DNA of 64,000 nucleotides, from NCBI RefSeq assembly GCF_047495875.1, contig NC_092497.1, forward strand, positions 73,478,463 through 73,542,462, in the 5' to 3' direction. The stretch's first letter is position 1. Each line of letters opens with the position of its first letter. This DNA comes from Pithys albifrons albifrons. Lineage: Eukaryota > Chordata > Aves > Passeriformes > Thamnophilidae. The notes below the pieces were generated by a model that was given only the letters and a program-made list of their open reading frames with translations, was not told where the DNA came from and ran no database searches. A program made the position numbers and the translations under genes. Below, in pieces: positions 10,861-23,800 of this stretch.

Positions 10861-11740
10861 GAAGAAGTTCTCTCCTCTAGTTTAAATACACACTTTAGTT
10901 TCTTTTAAACTAGGACAGATGGAAATATAGTAGATGTGGTGTTTAAAAGTCCCCTGGCAAGGGGATAGCACAAGGTTTCACACACTGTTGCATGTGGACT
11001 GTAAAAGAATCAGCACTGTGCTGGGAAGGAGGCTACAGGACCCTCAGGCCATTTGAAATAACGAGCCCTCTCTTGTGTTGAGGCCACCTCATCTCATGTG
11101 CAGGCTAAGTACCTTACATTGACGGTCTTTAATTTAGCTGGGTGCCTAAAGCTGAGTCTAGAGTGGAAAGTCCTGACTCCTGTCTGCTCTACCTGCAAAT
11201 ATAAAAAGCCATATGTAGCAGTATGTAATAGCCCAGGAGATCTGGTTTTCAGGGTACCAGATGAAGCACTCAACATGAATGGCACTTTTGACTTTATTCC
11301 CTGAGATTCAACTCTCTGTCAGCACCATGCTGGAAAAATAAATTTCTGTTTATCAAGCACTTTCATGAACTATATAAAAAACATATGTAGAAATTAATGA
11401 GCCTGACTTTAGAGGACAATTTTAATCGTGGAAAATACAGAGCTTTGAACTTCACACTGCAGAATGAAGATAAAGGAAAATAGTGAATAGCTGCTTACTC
11501 TGTAGGCCCTCCATCTATACAATGAGTAAGGCTGTAGTTTGTGTAGGGGGTAAAAAAGGAGCTATGTGGGAATTTCTTTTGACAAAAACCTTTCTCTTGT
11601 TTCTTTGTTTTATTAGAAAATACTAGTTTCTCAAAACCATGACTTTTTGTGGAAACACGTTCATCTAAATGACATTTTTCTCAAAAGAACTTTCACGACC
11701 AAGTGGAGAATTTCTTGTCAAAAGCTAAGCTGGAGAGCAA
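10861..11740. other. Unique DNA, nothing recognised
   Basis: Overlapping short open frames on both strands at 11094-11304 have no recognisable similarity. Confidence 0.5.
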
Positions 11741-11895
11741 TGTGTGTGTGGCTCGGCTTCGCGAACGAAGATTTGGGAAGGGCTGTCCCCCCATGTGGGT
11801 GTGCCCTTCCAGCCTGCGCAGTGGATTTTAGGTGAGGCACAATGTGCGCAGAACTGGCCCCACCGTTTTTAAGTCCTGAGGTTCATCTGCCACGA
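11741..11895 (-). mobile_element. 5S/RTE-type SINE, body and tail only
   Basis: Read on the minus strand, this matches the body of the SINE at 4770-5066 from GTGGCAGATGAACCTCAGG through GGGGCCAGTTCTGCGCAC to the tail CCAAATCTTCGTTCGCGAAG. The 5S head is absent, so the copy is 5'-truncated, as expected from target-primed reverse transcription. Its 3' end is a CA run (TG run at 11741-11750 on the plus strand), whereas the other copy ends in ATG repeats. Its tail is closer to the LINE at 1-1373 in the CTTCGTTCGC part (LINE: CTTCATTCGC) than is the full SINE. Confidence 0.75.
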
Positions 11896-12312
11896 GAGCA
11901 ATAAAACCACAGAGACACACTGCAGAGTGGCCACCAACTTGACTGTTAGGCAGCACTAAATGCAGTGCCACACAGGGAAATTTAACTGCCTTGTAAGTAG
12001 ATGATGGCTGAAGGTCATGTATCTGGCAAGAGCCTTCCTACTTCTGCATCACATATTATGATTGTTATGTCCTACTTATTACAGGCAGCACTGATGCTAC
12101 CTGTGCACTTTCTTGACACTTCCCATCTTGATTTTCATATCCCTGGGGAGATCTGAGACCATTCAAGCACTGGAAGACTGTTTCTTCTCTTACTCTTTCT
12201 TTCCCTGCTTTCATTTCAAAAGGTCTAGTCTTTGTTCCTAAATGTAATTTAAACCCAGCAGTGTTTTATTAATAAATAACACTGCTGGACCCTAGAACTG
12301 TCTTTTTGACAC
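11896..12312. other. Unique DNA, nothing recognised
   Basis: Non-repetitive. The last five bases, GACAC, are the left target-site duplication of the next LTR. Confidence 0.5.
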
Positions 12313-13169
12313 TGTTGTAGTTTGGGATTATTATGTAAATTCTCTCCCCTGCCACCAACTGCCCATTCCAGTAGTTAACAAAAAGAAGTAGTTAACTGAT
12401 GATCACTTGGGTGGGGGCAGGTTTGTCTCTTTTATTTTTGGGGACATTATTCCATTCTTAGCTCAGTGGAAGGGGGAACGGTGGCTGCCGAGGAGGGAAG
12501 CTGCTGCTGCCTGGCCCGGAGTTTTTGTTTTGGGCGCTCACTGACACTGTCTGCCCCAGGACTGTTTTTGGCTGCTTGCTGCCACTGCCTGCCCCAGGAC
12601 TGCTTTTGGCCACTCACTGCCACTGCCTGCCCCAGGACTGCTTTTGGCCGCTCGCTGCTGCTGCTGCCCCAGGACTGCTTTTGGCTCTTCGCTGCTGCTG
12701 CTGCCTGCCCCAGGACTGCTTTTGGCTGCTCGCTGCTGCTGCTGCCTGCCCCGGGACTGCTTTTGGCCGCTCGCGTTTTTCTGCTTCTTGGACAAGGAAC
12801 ACAGGGGGAAGAGACAGAGTCCATCTGAAAGCTCACCACTCGTCTGTCTCACTGGAGAGGGACTGGTAACTCACTCTGTGGCCAGCCGGCCTGTGACATT
12901 GACACTAAGTATAACTTTCCTCCTGGAGGAAAACCTGCTGGGTTTTTTTTTGTTGTTGTTTTTTTTCTTTCTCTTGTGGTGTTGGGGAAGCGGTTTGCAC
13001 TAGTCTATTTACATATATATATATATATATATATCAGTTAAGAACAGTTATCCTTCTTGTATTAAAATTCCTTTTCTTAAATTTGATAAAGAGTGGCGTG
13101 ATTATTGTGGAGGAGGCCCCTCCCCTGCGTGTGGGTAAACATTTTGGTTTTTCCCCTCAAACCAAGACA
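12313..13169 (+). mobile_element. Solo LTR, family A copy 2, with internal tandem repeat
   Basis: This 857-bp LTR runs from TGTTGTAGTTTGGG to CTCAAACCAAGACA and is flanked by perfect 5-bp duplications, GACAC at 12308-12312 and 13170-13174. Its ends match copies 1 and 3 in inverted orientation. An ATTAAA near 13062 and a TATA-like TATAAC near 12910 suggest that plus is the sense strand. The middle is occupied by a tandem repeat (12540-12777) absent from the other copies. An (AT)n run (about 13013-13034) is shared with copy 1. No retroviral genes adjoin. Confidence 0.87.
12540..12777 (+). repeat. GC-rich minisatellite inside LTR, six units of 37-41 bp
   Basis: The core GCCCCAGGACTG recurs at 12553, 12591, 12629, 12666, 12707 and 12748 (the last with GCCCCGGGACTG), giving spacings of 38, 38, 37, 41 and 41. 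Each unit continues with CTTTTGGC(C/T)(G/A)CTC. The two longer units gained a CTG triplet repeat. Reading frames in it (AAACPRTAFG-type repeats) arise from the repetition and are not a gene. Confidence 0.85.
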
Positions 13170-13174
13170 GACAC

Positions 13175-14767
13175 TATAAAGCAAATGAAGACAAGGGCAA
13201 CAGTTGTGTTCAACTTAATTCTGTCACTTCTTCCTTTTGACTGATTCTTCAACTTTAATACAGAAAGTACATGTGCATATGCACACAGTCTGTATACACA
13301 GTCTGTATACACGAACTGCAAACTTCACAGGATGTCTGAGAAAAAAAAACCTAATCAGTTTAAACCAGTGAATATAGACTAAATATTTATATATCACAGT
13401 ATTGATAAGATTCCAAAAAAATCATTGTCCCATTCTTTATACACAATCCCCATTCTCATCCCCTTACAAACTAAATAGATGTGACAGATGAATGATAAAA
13501 AACTACCTCTTCTTCAAAGAGGAATGGCAGCTAACACTCACAGAAAGTGATTTGTAGAAGTTGCACTGGAAGCCTTTGACAACAATTTGCTTCCGAGCAG
13601 CTATATAGTGAATCCTAGTTGAAGGCTTTGAGCTCTTGATAGTTCTTTTTGACTTAATTTGCATAAGGTGTAGATAACCTCTACATGATCAAATTATATC
13701 TCTTTTTAGATAATAAGAGACCTTTTATGTATCTGAGTTCAGCTTCTCTGAGTTTAACTTATCCTAAAGAGGAATTATGTTTGCTTATGTTAAAGAACAT
13801 CTTTGGACCAAGGACAGATGTTTTGTCTTTAAATGCTTACTCAGCTCTAGAACCATGAGAGATGTATTTTAATTTAAACTTTTTTTTTTTAATTAGTAAG
13901 TCAAAGTCAGAAAATCCAGAATTTTGCTGTTATCTGAAGCTGGTCTCCGGGAAGGCATCCTGCAACTGGAGGAAAGGTCTGAACACTAGCTCTGTATGGC
14001 TCAGCTGGAAGAAATCAACTCCCAGAGACTACTCTGTTACCTCAGGACTTGTTGCTGAACAAAACTATCATGACTATTAAGGAAGAGGAATGTGTTTAAA
14101 TAATAAAAGCATGTTGTATAGTATCACTGACCTGTAATGTCTTTTCCTGATACCTTCTTAGTAGTTCCTTCAAATACTGTAAAGTATTTTAGAACTTCTT
14201 TGGTTTTGTTTTTGGCTTGGATTTGTTTGATTTTTTTTCTATTTAATGCAATTATCCTTATCATATATTTATATTGTGAAATGAAGTAACTTTTACTGTT
14301 GTACATCAGCTGGCACACTTTGTTACTGTTGAGGGAGAGGTGTGCCAGGAAAAGAGCATTTGTTTACCTATTACTGGCACTGATATGACTTGTGAAGAGA
14401 ACATCTCAAATAGCTTTTGAAGCTATTATTTAAGAATAAACCAAGGTCTATTTAAGCCAAATGGAGTACAGTAGATGAATTTTTCTCTCCTAGTTTGTTC
14501 TCTTTATTCCTGCCATTTCATACATTTTATAGACAGAATCAATGAAGAAGGATGAAGATGATGAAGTCCTTAATCTCGAGTGAACATCCTTAAAGAAACT
14601 CTACTCAAAGACTATAATGCAAACCTCATAATAGAGAATGAAACAAGATGGAAAATAATTTAGGGGAACAGTCATACTAATACTCAGCAGACTGATACCA
14701 GTGAAAGACAGTAAAGACTGAAAAGGGAACATAGGTCTGGGAGAGCTCTTGTTTAATTTTAGACATT
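13175..14767. other. Unique AT-rich DNA, nothing recognised
   Basis: Short direct repeats such as CACAGTCTGTATACA (about 13286-13310) occur. No coding or repeat-family evidence. Confidence 0.5.
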
Positions 14768-16486
14768 CACAGAATCAGAGAATTAATTAAGTTTGAAAAG
14801 ACCTCTGTGATTACCAAATCTAACCTTTGAGCAAACGCCACCGTGTGAAATAGATTATGGCACTAGGTGCCATGTTCGGTCTTTTCTTAAACTCCTCTAG
14901 GGTTCACAACTCTGCCACCTTCCTGAGCAGCCTGTTCCAACATTTAATCACCCTTTCTGTGATGAAATTCCACCTAATGTCCAACTTGAACCTTCTCTGG
15001 TGCAGCCTGAGGCTGTCCTGTTATCCTGTCACTGGTTGCCTGGGAGAAGAGGGCAACACCTCACCTTGCCACAATCTCCTGTCAAGTAATTGTAGTGAGT
15101 GATAATGTTACCTCTGAACCTCTTCTTTCCCAGGCTAAACAACCCTGCCTCCCTCAGCTGCTCCTCATTGGCCTTGTGTTCTAGACCAGCTTCACTGCCC
15201 TTCTCTGGACACACCCCAGCACCTCAATATCCTTCCTGAACTGAGAGGCTCAGAACTGAGCACAGTACTTGAGATGTCGCCTCACCAGTGCAGAGTACAG
15301 GAAGACAACCACTTCCCAAATCTGATACAAGCCAGGATGCCACTGGCCTTCTTGGCCACCTGGACACACTGCTGGCTCATGTTCAGCCACTGTCAACCAG
15401 CACCCTCAGGTCCTTTACCGCTGGGCTCCTTTCCAGCCTTTCCGTTGTTGTGACCCAAGGGCAGGATCCAGCACTTGATCTTGGTAAACTTCATACTCTT
15501 GGTCACAGCCCATTGATCTAGCCTGTCCAGATCTCTCTGCAGAGAATTTCTGCTCTCATCACTCCTGCCCAACTTCTTGTTGTCTGTGAATTTACCAAGA
15601 GTACACTCCATGTCCTCATCCAGATCATCAATAAAGATATTGAACACAACTGGGCCCAATACTGATTCCCACAGAACACCACTAGTGATTGGATGCTAAC
15701 TGGATGTAACACCACTCACCACCACTCATGGTTGCTGTGCCCAAGAGTGCTCCAACCATCACATCTCCTACCCGCCCTTCTCTGTTTGTAACCAGCAGAT
15801 CTAGCGGAGTACCTGTGCTGGCAGGCTCACTTACCAGTTGTGTTATCTTCTACACACACCAGGAACCTCCTAGACTGTCTCCTGTCTGCTGTGTCGGGTT
15901 CCCAGCAGACATCTGGCAGGTTAACATCTCCCACAAGGACAAAGCCTAGCAATTATTAAACATCCACCCAGCTGAATAATTCATCTACCTCTTTATCCTG
16001 GCTGGGTGGCCTATAACAGACTCCCACCAGGATGTCTGCCTTGTTAGCCTTCCCCCAATTCTTACCCATAGGCACTCAACCTTATCATCACTATCCTTGA
16101 GCTCTTTATAGTCAAAACACTCCCTAATATACAGAGCCAGCACATTGTCTCTCCTCTCTTGCCTGTCCCTTCTGAAGAGCTTGGAGTCACCCATTGCAGC
16201 ACTCCAGTCATGCAAGTCATCCCAACATGTTTTTATCGTAACTTTCCCACTGCACACAGGCCTCCAGCTCCTCCTGCTTGCTCCTCATTCTTCATGTATT
16301 GGTGCAGATGCACTTCAGCTGGGCTACCAACTTCACTGCTAACCCCGGCATGCTACCTATAGGCTCATGTATACCAAGCCTGGTCTTATCCCCTTCCCAC
16401 TTCAAGACAAAGAAGCCTGCATGCTGTGGAGGTCCTTGCCAGTCAGTGGGAAATGATAAGAATTGATAAGTGGCTAGGTTGTCCAT
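14768..16486 (-). mobile_element. CR1 LINE with large internal deletion
   Basis: Read on the minus strand, the copy starts near 16486 with the beginning of CR1 ORF2 (SMPGLAVKLVAQLKC), continues into the AP-endonuclease domain (WDDLHDWSAAMGDSKLFRRD at about 16150-16230; ECLWVRIGG; LVGDVNLPDVCWE) and reaches the GHSNHE block near 15730. It then jumps straight to the late RT part, [17 protein letters not shown] (about 15610-15659), so the 5' half of the RT domain is missing. The FADD catalytic block is decayed (FTDN). The remainder runs through a decayed C-terminal region to a CR1 3' UTR ending with TCACAGAATCAGAGAATTAA at 14768. Many stops and shifts mark an old copy. Confidence 0.85.
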
Positions 16487-17937
16487 TGTCCCCTACTGAT
16501 TACTGAGAGGCTGGGATCAGCATTCCCCTAATGTGAAAAGAAAGCTTCCTTGGAAATCTGGATTTCTCTGCTTCCTACTCCGTTGCTATTTATGGGGAGA
16601 AAGTGTCCTTAAGGCTATTTCTCTCTCCATCCCAAAGCCCCCTCATTCTAGAGGGCGAGTTGGAATTAGTCTGCAAAAATTGATAAGTGCTTCTTCAGGC
16701 AATCTTGTACCACAGCTAGAAGTTCATAAAGCTGTCTGGTGGTAGTGGAGTGATGACTTCCTTTTCATTTTTCTTCACCTCTTTTAGGATAGACAAGATT
16801 TTCTGTACCCCTGCCTGGTAATGGCTTCTTCCAGGTGAACAGAGTTGCATTGCTTATAACTAGTCTGTGCCTAGCTCCTTGAAGTTAGTGTGGAGCATTT
16901 TCAAGGAAATCTTGAGATATCCTAAAGCACTTGTAAACTAAATATCACAATGATGGAGGTACAGTTGGTTTTCTTTCAGGAATACAATGCGGTTTAGAAT
17001 ATATTTTCCATGTCTCACACATCCTGTCTTCCTTAAATTGGACATTTATTTTCTACAGTTGTACATAATTCACTAATACTTAACAAAATATACTCCTGGA
17101 AAACCTTTAATCAACTGCCAACACTTTGGGTATGGAAGCAGTCAGGACTGAGTGTGTTCAGAGGCTGGAATTTTCAAGCAGCAGGAAGGGAGTCAGTCAC
17201 ATAATTAGATTGAATGGGAATAAAACATTTATATGTTTCAGAGCAGCTCTAAAAATCTCAGCCTGATTTTCTTATGAGTGCAGATGCAGATGTTCTTATC
17301 TAATTCTGGATTATTTCCATTATCTCATTTGGGAACCCATGGAGGGTCAATCTTTATGTCTGATGTTCTTGCAGTCTTTATCATCCCTCTGTCATCTGTC
17401 ATGCAGAACACTTTCTAACAGCTTTTCCTTACTTACCCTTATGCTCTTTGATCAGTGTTTAAGGCTGTGGGAGTGACTTGATCTTTCTAAGTGTGCTCCT
17501 TTAGTGCTGTCTTTAAATTGTAATGCACATCCACAGGATCCTGCTCAGGTAGCTCAGCGTTATTTATTGTATGATCTTATAAAGTACTTGTGTAAAAAAG
17601 AAGGGAAATCTGTCTTTAGTTCTCCCTCTACCCTTGCTGGTTTGAAATTATTTGAAGTTTTTAAATACGAAATTGAGTTTTTCTGAAATATAGATATATA
17701 TTTCCAGTACTTCACTCAATCTAACTCACCAGTATGGGTTCTTTATGAATTCTTTACCAATTCTTTTTTTATCAGCATGGTTGCCAAACACCTTCATTAA
17801 ACCTATGAAATTCAATATTAAGAAATTACATTCAATGTGGGATTTATATGTTGGTTTTCACAGGCAAATATATATTATTTCAATTCCTGTCACCTGTAAT
17901 TCTCTTACAGAGAGACAAACCTGAAAAATATAGTTTT
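16487..17937. other. Unique DNA, nothing recognised
   Basis: No gene, LTR or LINE sequence identified. Confidence 0.5.
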
Positions 17938-18030
17938 GGGGGGGAGAGGGTTTGTTGTGTGTGTGTGGGTGGGGGAGGGGGGGGTTGTTGTTTTTTTTTT
18001 GTTTTGTTTTGTTGGTTTTTTTTACAGCCA
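17938..18030. repeat. G-rich then T-rich low-complexity tract
   Basis: Plus-strand runs of G (GGGGGGGAGAGGG, then GGGTGGGGGAGGGGGGGG at 17966-17984) satisfy a four-tract G-quadruplex pattern. They are followed by T-rich sequence broken by GG pairs. A regulatory role is not shown. Confidence 0.6.
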
Positions 18031-20696
18031 CGATGTGAAAGGAGGTTGTTTTCGTACTTCTTGGGAGTCCTTGGTGTCTTTCAGTACTGAGTCTTTCCTT
18101 GAGCTATCATGAAAATTACAAATGTCCCACTTTTTGTGTAATTCTGAGATGCATCAGTGCTGATGATACTCTCCTTTTGCTACCTCCTGTGGCAGGGGAT
18201 GAAGTGACTCAAGTTTGTATAAACTTATCTGGTTTTCCATCCTCTGGAGCTGTACCTCATCAGAGGATAATGAAATACAGGCTCTTCCTCCTACCTACTT
18301 TTACCTCCTCTGATTATTCAAAATGCAGTGTGGACTCTTTTGGAAACTGTCAGGACAGTGCTCAGTTTCTATGAGCCCCATCATGGTGTTTTGTACATGG
18401 CATAAAAGCAGCTTGAAACTATTTTTCCATTAGTTTTTAAAAATCCTCTGCATCATGATTTATTATTTCTGATTGCATTCTGCTATGCTAGAACTGCTTG
18501 AAAATACCTGGTGTTAGACATAAATTATATTTTGTAATTTTTTTTTCTCTTAATACTTCTTATATCCTTTTACTTTCAAGTGTAAAGCATCATTATTGAA
18601 CAGGACTCTTTAAAACTGCATGGCTTATACATTTATATAATTCTGGATGCTGTATGGTAGTCTGTTGACAGGATTTTCACAAGGCTCAACTAAGCAACTA
18701 ATAGCATAGCATTTTTAATCAGGAAGTCAAGAATGTAGTCGAATATTCTTTTGCCTTGTGATTTTTTATATGTGTCTTTAATCATTAAATTGATGATTGA
18801 TGACTTCAGGAGAATGTATGCATTTTAGATTAATACGTGCAATTTGGGCAGCACTTTTGTTGTTGCATCCTATTTAGAAGGTTATAAAAACAAACACAAA
18901 GATGAGAGATTCATTTTGTCTTTCTAGCATCAGCTTGTCATAAAGTACAACTTAGCCCACCCCAGTAGTAATTTAGACACCATATGAAGATCTGGTTCCC
19001 ATTTCAATCAGGTTTGAAGACTTTCATGGGGGAAGCAGATAGTTATAAGTAGGTTGACTTGAGCAGTCAGATGAACCATTCAGCAGCAAACTTCAGGTTA
19101 ATGAAAATGAAATATAAGGTGTCATGAAGCTTGGCGCGAGGAAGTAGATGGAAACTGTGGAAATAGAATTGAAAAATATTGTATGAGCATTGTATGTATT
19201 GGGACATTATAAAGAACCCAGAGAAGCATAGGGAAACTGGTCAGGCCACACAAACTATATAATCAAGACTAAAATTCACAAAGCAGTAGAGTGGATTTAA
19301 AAATAGATTTGAGAATGGTATTAATGGCAGTTCTGTGGATAAACTCCCTGCAGTATTGAAAAGTCTTAATCTAATTTTCTGAAGTTGGAAAACAATGACC
19401 AGAATAAGATATAAGAGTAGCCTATATTCCCACTTATGATGAGAAATGCTTGATGGAAACACCAAGATGGACTAAATCTATAATGAGGAATAAGATGACA
19501 TTTAAAACAGAGAAAAGGAGATTTTTATTATTTTTTATTCAGACAATGAGATATAGTTCAACCATAAAACATTATTATCCTCTCCATTGGAAGTTCAGCC
19601 ATTTATTACAAGATTTTGAAAACTAGTTAGGATAACATACTAGAAAATATACTGCTAAGATCTCTCCTGTAACAAGGATAGCGCAAATAGTGACTTGTTT
19701 ACTCTTTGTAGTAGCCAAAACTTCATTCACCTATCTGAGTGTTCTTTCCAATACTGTAACTAATTTCTCTTACAATAATAAAAAATTAAAAGGGTACTGT
19801 ACTTTTTAATGTATATTTTATTTGCAGTAATAATAATCTCATACAGATTTTTTTTTTGTTTTGTCTGATGGTCAACACCTTTGTGGCACTTCCCTCCACA
19901 GTAGGCAATTAAAATCCCTTAAAAGGATACGACTGAAATAGAAGAAAGTTTAAATGCATCTTGGAAGGTTCTTGTATTTGGAGTCATAGGCACCAACAGA
20001 AGAATCTGGATCTTGGCTCAAAATATATACCTATGCAAAGCTTTAGCAATGTCTTCTGGTTCCTGGGGTGTAATTTCCTCTCCTCTGGTGTGTGGGGTTG
20101 TAAATATATCACAGTATAAACATCCTTTCTTCTACATTGTGTTTATGTTTCTATCCTCTCTGGAAGTAACTGTGTTAAGGCTTCACAGATTTTTTTTCTC
20201 CACTGTGGGAGACTTTCTTACCTCTTTTTCTTGCAGCTCTGCCTGGATGTTTAACTACAGGCAATAGTATAATGAGTCCAAGAAAATGACCCTTGAATTT
20301 CAGAAACACTTAAGCACTTTGCAGAGAAAATGTCTTTGCTGGGCTATGGTCTACTATTTCCAAAGTTCAAGGGGAAGAAAAGTAATAAAGAATTGTATTT
20401 TTGATTATTGAAGAGCTGCAGGAGGTTTCTTCCGTAAAGATAGAAAGAGTTTTCTCTAAATCAACCAATTTATTAAAAAGCCATACCATGAGCATTTGCA
20501 GACAAATCACTATATGAAGATTACTGTGCCCCACTGAAATCCATAGTGAAGCTATCAGTGAAAAACTGGCTGTTCAGCCATGCTGAGGGTTATTTATGAT
20601 ATGATAAGATAGGGGTGGCCTCTGTAGAAGTTTATGCAGGCATTTGATCAGGTATTGAATACCCAATCTACTGAAACTACTGAAGACAGATGTGGG
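18031..20696. other. Unique AT-rich DNA, nothing recognised
   Basis: No coding signature and no identifiable repeat. Confidence 0.5.
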
Positions 20697-20822
20697 AGGG
20701 TTTGTGGGGTTTTTTGGTTTGTTTATTTGTGTGTGTGTGGTTGTTAGTTTGTTGGTTGGTTGGTGGGGGTTTTTTGTTTGTTTGTTTTGTTATTGTTGTA
20801 GAGGGTTTTTGGTGTGTGGTAT
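20697..20822. repeat. GT-rich low-complexity tract
   Basis: Irregular runs of TTTG, GTGTGTGTGG and TTGGTTGGTTGG fill this interval, without a fixed period. Confidence 0.6.
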
Positions 20823-23800
20823 ATGAGGGTGATATTGCTACTACGCCTAGTTAATTTCTTACAGTTATGTTGATGCATTGGTCAGATGGGCAGTTTCTTC
20901 ACTGCAGAGGAGAATGTCTGCTGCCTTTATTGCAGGTATGCAGCTCAGCCATTAGTAAAATTTATAAAGCAACTCATTCTGACAGTAATATACTCTGACC
21001 TAAAGAAACTAAAACAGTAAAATTCAGATTGATATAAAAACTCTGTTGTCTTTTTCTAACAGAAAAAAATAATTTAAGAAAACAACACATTTGTAGGTAG
21101 CCTACAAAGAAATCCTGCTTGCAGGCAGAATAAATTAGCAGAATATATCATAATGTGCCAATACATTAGATAAAGGAAAATGCTGCATCCTGGTAGAGCT
21201 CTGCCACAGTTCCAGTGCCTTCTCTGTTGACAAAAAGCTCTTGGCAGTATGGTGGTTTTTATTTGGTCTATATGTTTCAAAACTAAATTATCATGTAATT
21301 TCTAGAAGTGAAAAAAATTCTTTCAGGGCATGTACTTCATTTTAAGGACTCAAAGTGAATCATAGGCTTGAATTACAAACTATTCTACAGATGAGGCTGT
21401 TCAGCATTTCTCAGGTTTCAGCTCAGAAAATCAAAAGTTTTCAAAGCATTTTGTAAAAAAAAAAAAAAGAACCTTGGTTTACTAGAGAGGTGGGGCGGAC
21501 GCTTCCTTATCTACAGCTGTACATTCACATTCATCATGGCAAATGCAGCAACTGCTTATGTAAAACACTGATAATCAGCAAAGTAATAAGTATGGCTTTA
21601 CCCATCTTTAGTGTAACTTGAGGGAGTTGAGAAAGCTACCCCATATGGAGAAGTTTTTGCTTTAGAGAAAGAAGCCCTTCAGATTTCAATTTGGGCACCA
21701 CTTCCCATGATTCTCATTTTATGTTATTGAAAACTTACATTTTAAAAGAATCAAAGCAAAGATTTCTACACTGCTAGTTAAACCACTTACGTGACAACTG
21801 TTTTAAAACAGTCTAGAGGGTGTAGGTGTCCAGATTTCACTTCTGACTTCTTCATTCAGGTACATTGTCAATCCTACCCTAGGATGTCCAGCTGAGAAAT
21901 TGGAATCTTGCTATCAAAAGTACACACATTATGGATATCTAATTTAAAGCTATATGGCTAACTTTTTCAATATAATTATCATTTTCTATAATTTAATAGA
22001 TTCAGATGATTAGGTCACTGACCTTGCTCACAGCTGTGAATGCTCAAAACTTTGCAGATATTCAATACAGTCTTAAAATGCCACCCATAAAATGCAGAAT
22101 TAGTGCTGCCTAGGAAAACTTTGGTTTATAACTTGTCTGGAACAGCAAAAATGCTGCAGTGGTGACAGGACATGTTGGAAAAATAGATATTGCCACAGCA
22201 CTGCTTTCAGAACTAGGGTTTATTTTAGTCTTCCAATAGTCCTATCCACTTGTCCTATTCCACAAGTCTTTCCTCTATCTCCATTCAGTGTCACTCTCAC
22301 AACTCATGCAACAGATGAGACAGAGGTCTAATCAGCATCCTTTCTGTTGGTTGACAACTAGAGAAATAAGTCCAGATCAAGCATTTTCTTTATACTGAGG
22401 AAGAAAGTGGTGAAAATAAGTGTATAGTAATTTAATAACTATGCTTGTGTGACCTAGATTGAAAGTACTCTGGCAGTCTTAATATCAGTATTTTTTTTTT
22501 TACTTCTGAGTGCTCATAATCCCACCAAATATTCTTTCAGTGAGTAATCTATATGCAATTTTCTGAATAAGAATTTTCAAGAGGCATTCTATAGCAGTCC
22601 CTAAAAACGACATGATATCAAAGAGGGACATGAAGAGCATTGCCTTCCTGGACCTGTATCACTGGAGCCAAGGGGCAGCAATAGCCATCGCACCTGCTGT
22701 ACTTGCTGTACTTGAGTCACTTTGTTGTGTTTGGGGCTTCAGAGAATGTGAGCAGGCACAGTTTCTTCTGCAACATACTTGGCTTTTTGAGTCCTGTCAC
22801 AACCACTCCAGTTTAGCTTTTCCAGTCCTACCACTTAACTGTCATCATTATATTACTCTTCATGGCCTAGTTACCCTCAAATCTGTGGATTCTTCTCCTT
22901 CTTTAAGGCATCATACTCACTACTTTAGTCACGGTTTTTTCTTCAAAATAGTCTCAATTGTTCTGCATTTTCTTTTCTTCTCTGTATTGTTGATGTCTAT
23001 TCTGCTCTGATCTGGCCAGCTAGCAGTGCTGACTTACTTTCCATAGTTCTATATGAAGTCAACATCTCCATTTTCCTTGATTCCGTTTCTTAGTCCTAGG
23101 AGATTGAGCTGTAAGAGCCTTGCACATCCTGAAAAAATGGTAAGTGCCACAAGCATCTGTGCATTTTGGAAATCTTAACTTCTGATATTGAAAAAAATCT
23201 CTTCCATGCACATTTAAGACAAATTTTTCTAAGGCTTGTATGTTGACTAGATATGTTACACAAATTTCTCTGCAGATGCTAGAAAGAGTGTTTTCTGTGC
23301 AGAGAATTCCACCTGCCTTATTTCAAGTGGCTCATTCAAAGCCCTGGTGTTTCAGAATTCCTTAAAATAATGTCAGTATTTTTAACATAAGCAAAACACT
23401 TTTTCAGAAAAGTGTTTTCTTGGCATTTTGTCTAAACTTGCCAAGAAATTCACCTTGAATTGTTAATAGCAAGGTAGAACTTAATTCTCAAGCTGGACAA
23501 TATTATCATCACGATTTTATAGTAAGAAGTATTAATCCAAAATAGGAAAGCATAGTAAGAGCCCTCTTGGTTTTTCATCTCATCCCTGTGATATGATTTT
23601 GCCCACAAATTTACTGAAGAAACAGAAAGGATGAGGCAGTTGGTTAAAAGAGACCCTATCATTCCCTAGGCTGAGAATGATCTCCATATTGTCTGACATG
23701 ATTTAAATGGAGCAGCCTCCACTGGCCACCAAATGGATACATTAGCCCATGTGTTAAACTAGGATTGCCTGCTGTGGGAGGCAAAGAGAATTCATCCCAT

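Noticed and set aside
12447..13003. Overlapping ORFs with Ala/Ser/Pro-rich repeats on both strands
   Set aside because: They coincide with the minisatellite inside the LTR at 12313-13169; the repetition explains the open frames.
1590..13169. A complete provirus between the family A LTRs at 1590 and 12313
   Set aside because: The LTRs are in opposite orientation, have different target duplications (GGCCC and GACAC), and no retroviral genes lie between them.
17848..18090. 80-codon ORF with Gly/Phe-rich run
   Set aside because: The Gly and Phe stretches come from the G-rich and T-rich low-complexity tract.
22612..23010. 132-codon ORF as a host gene
   Set aside because: No recognisable domain or family resemblance, hydrophobic runs of ordinary composition, and no support from the surroundings.
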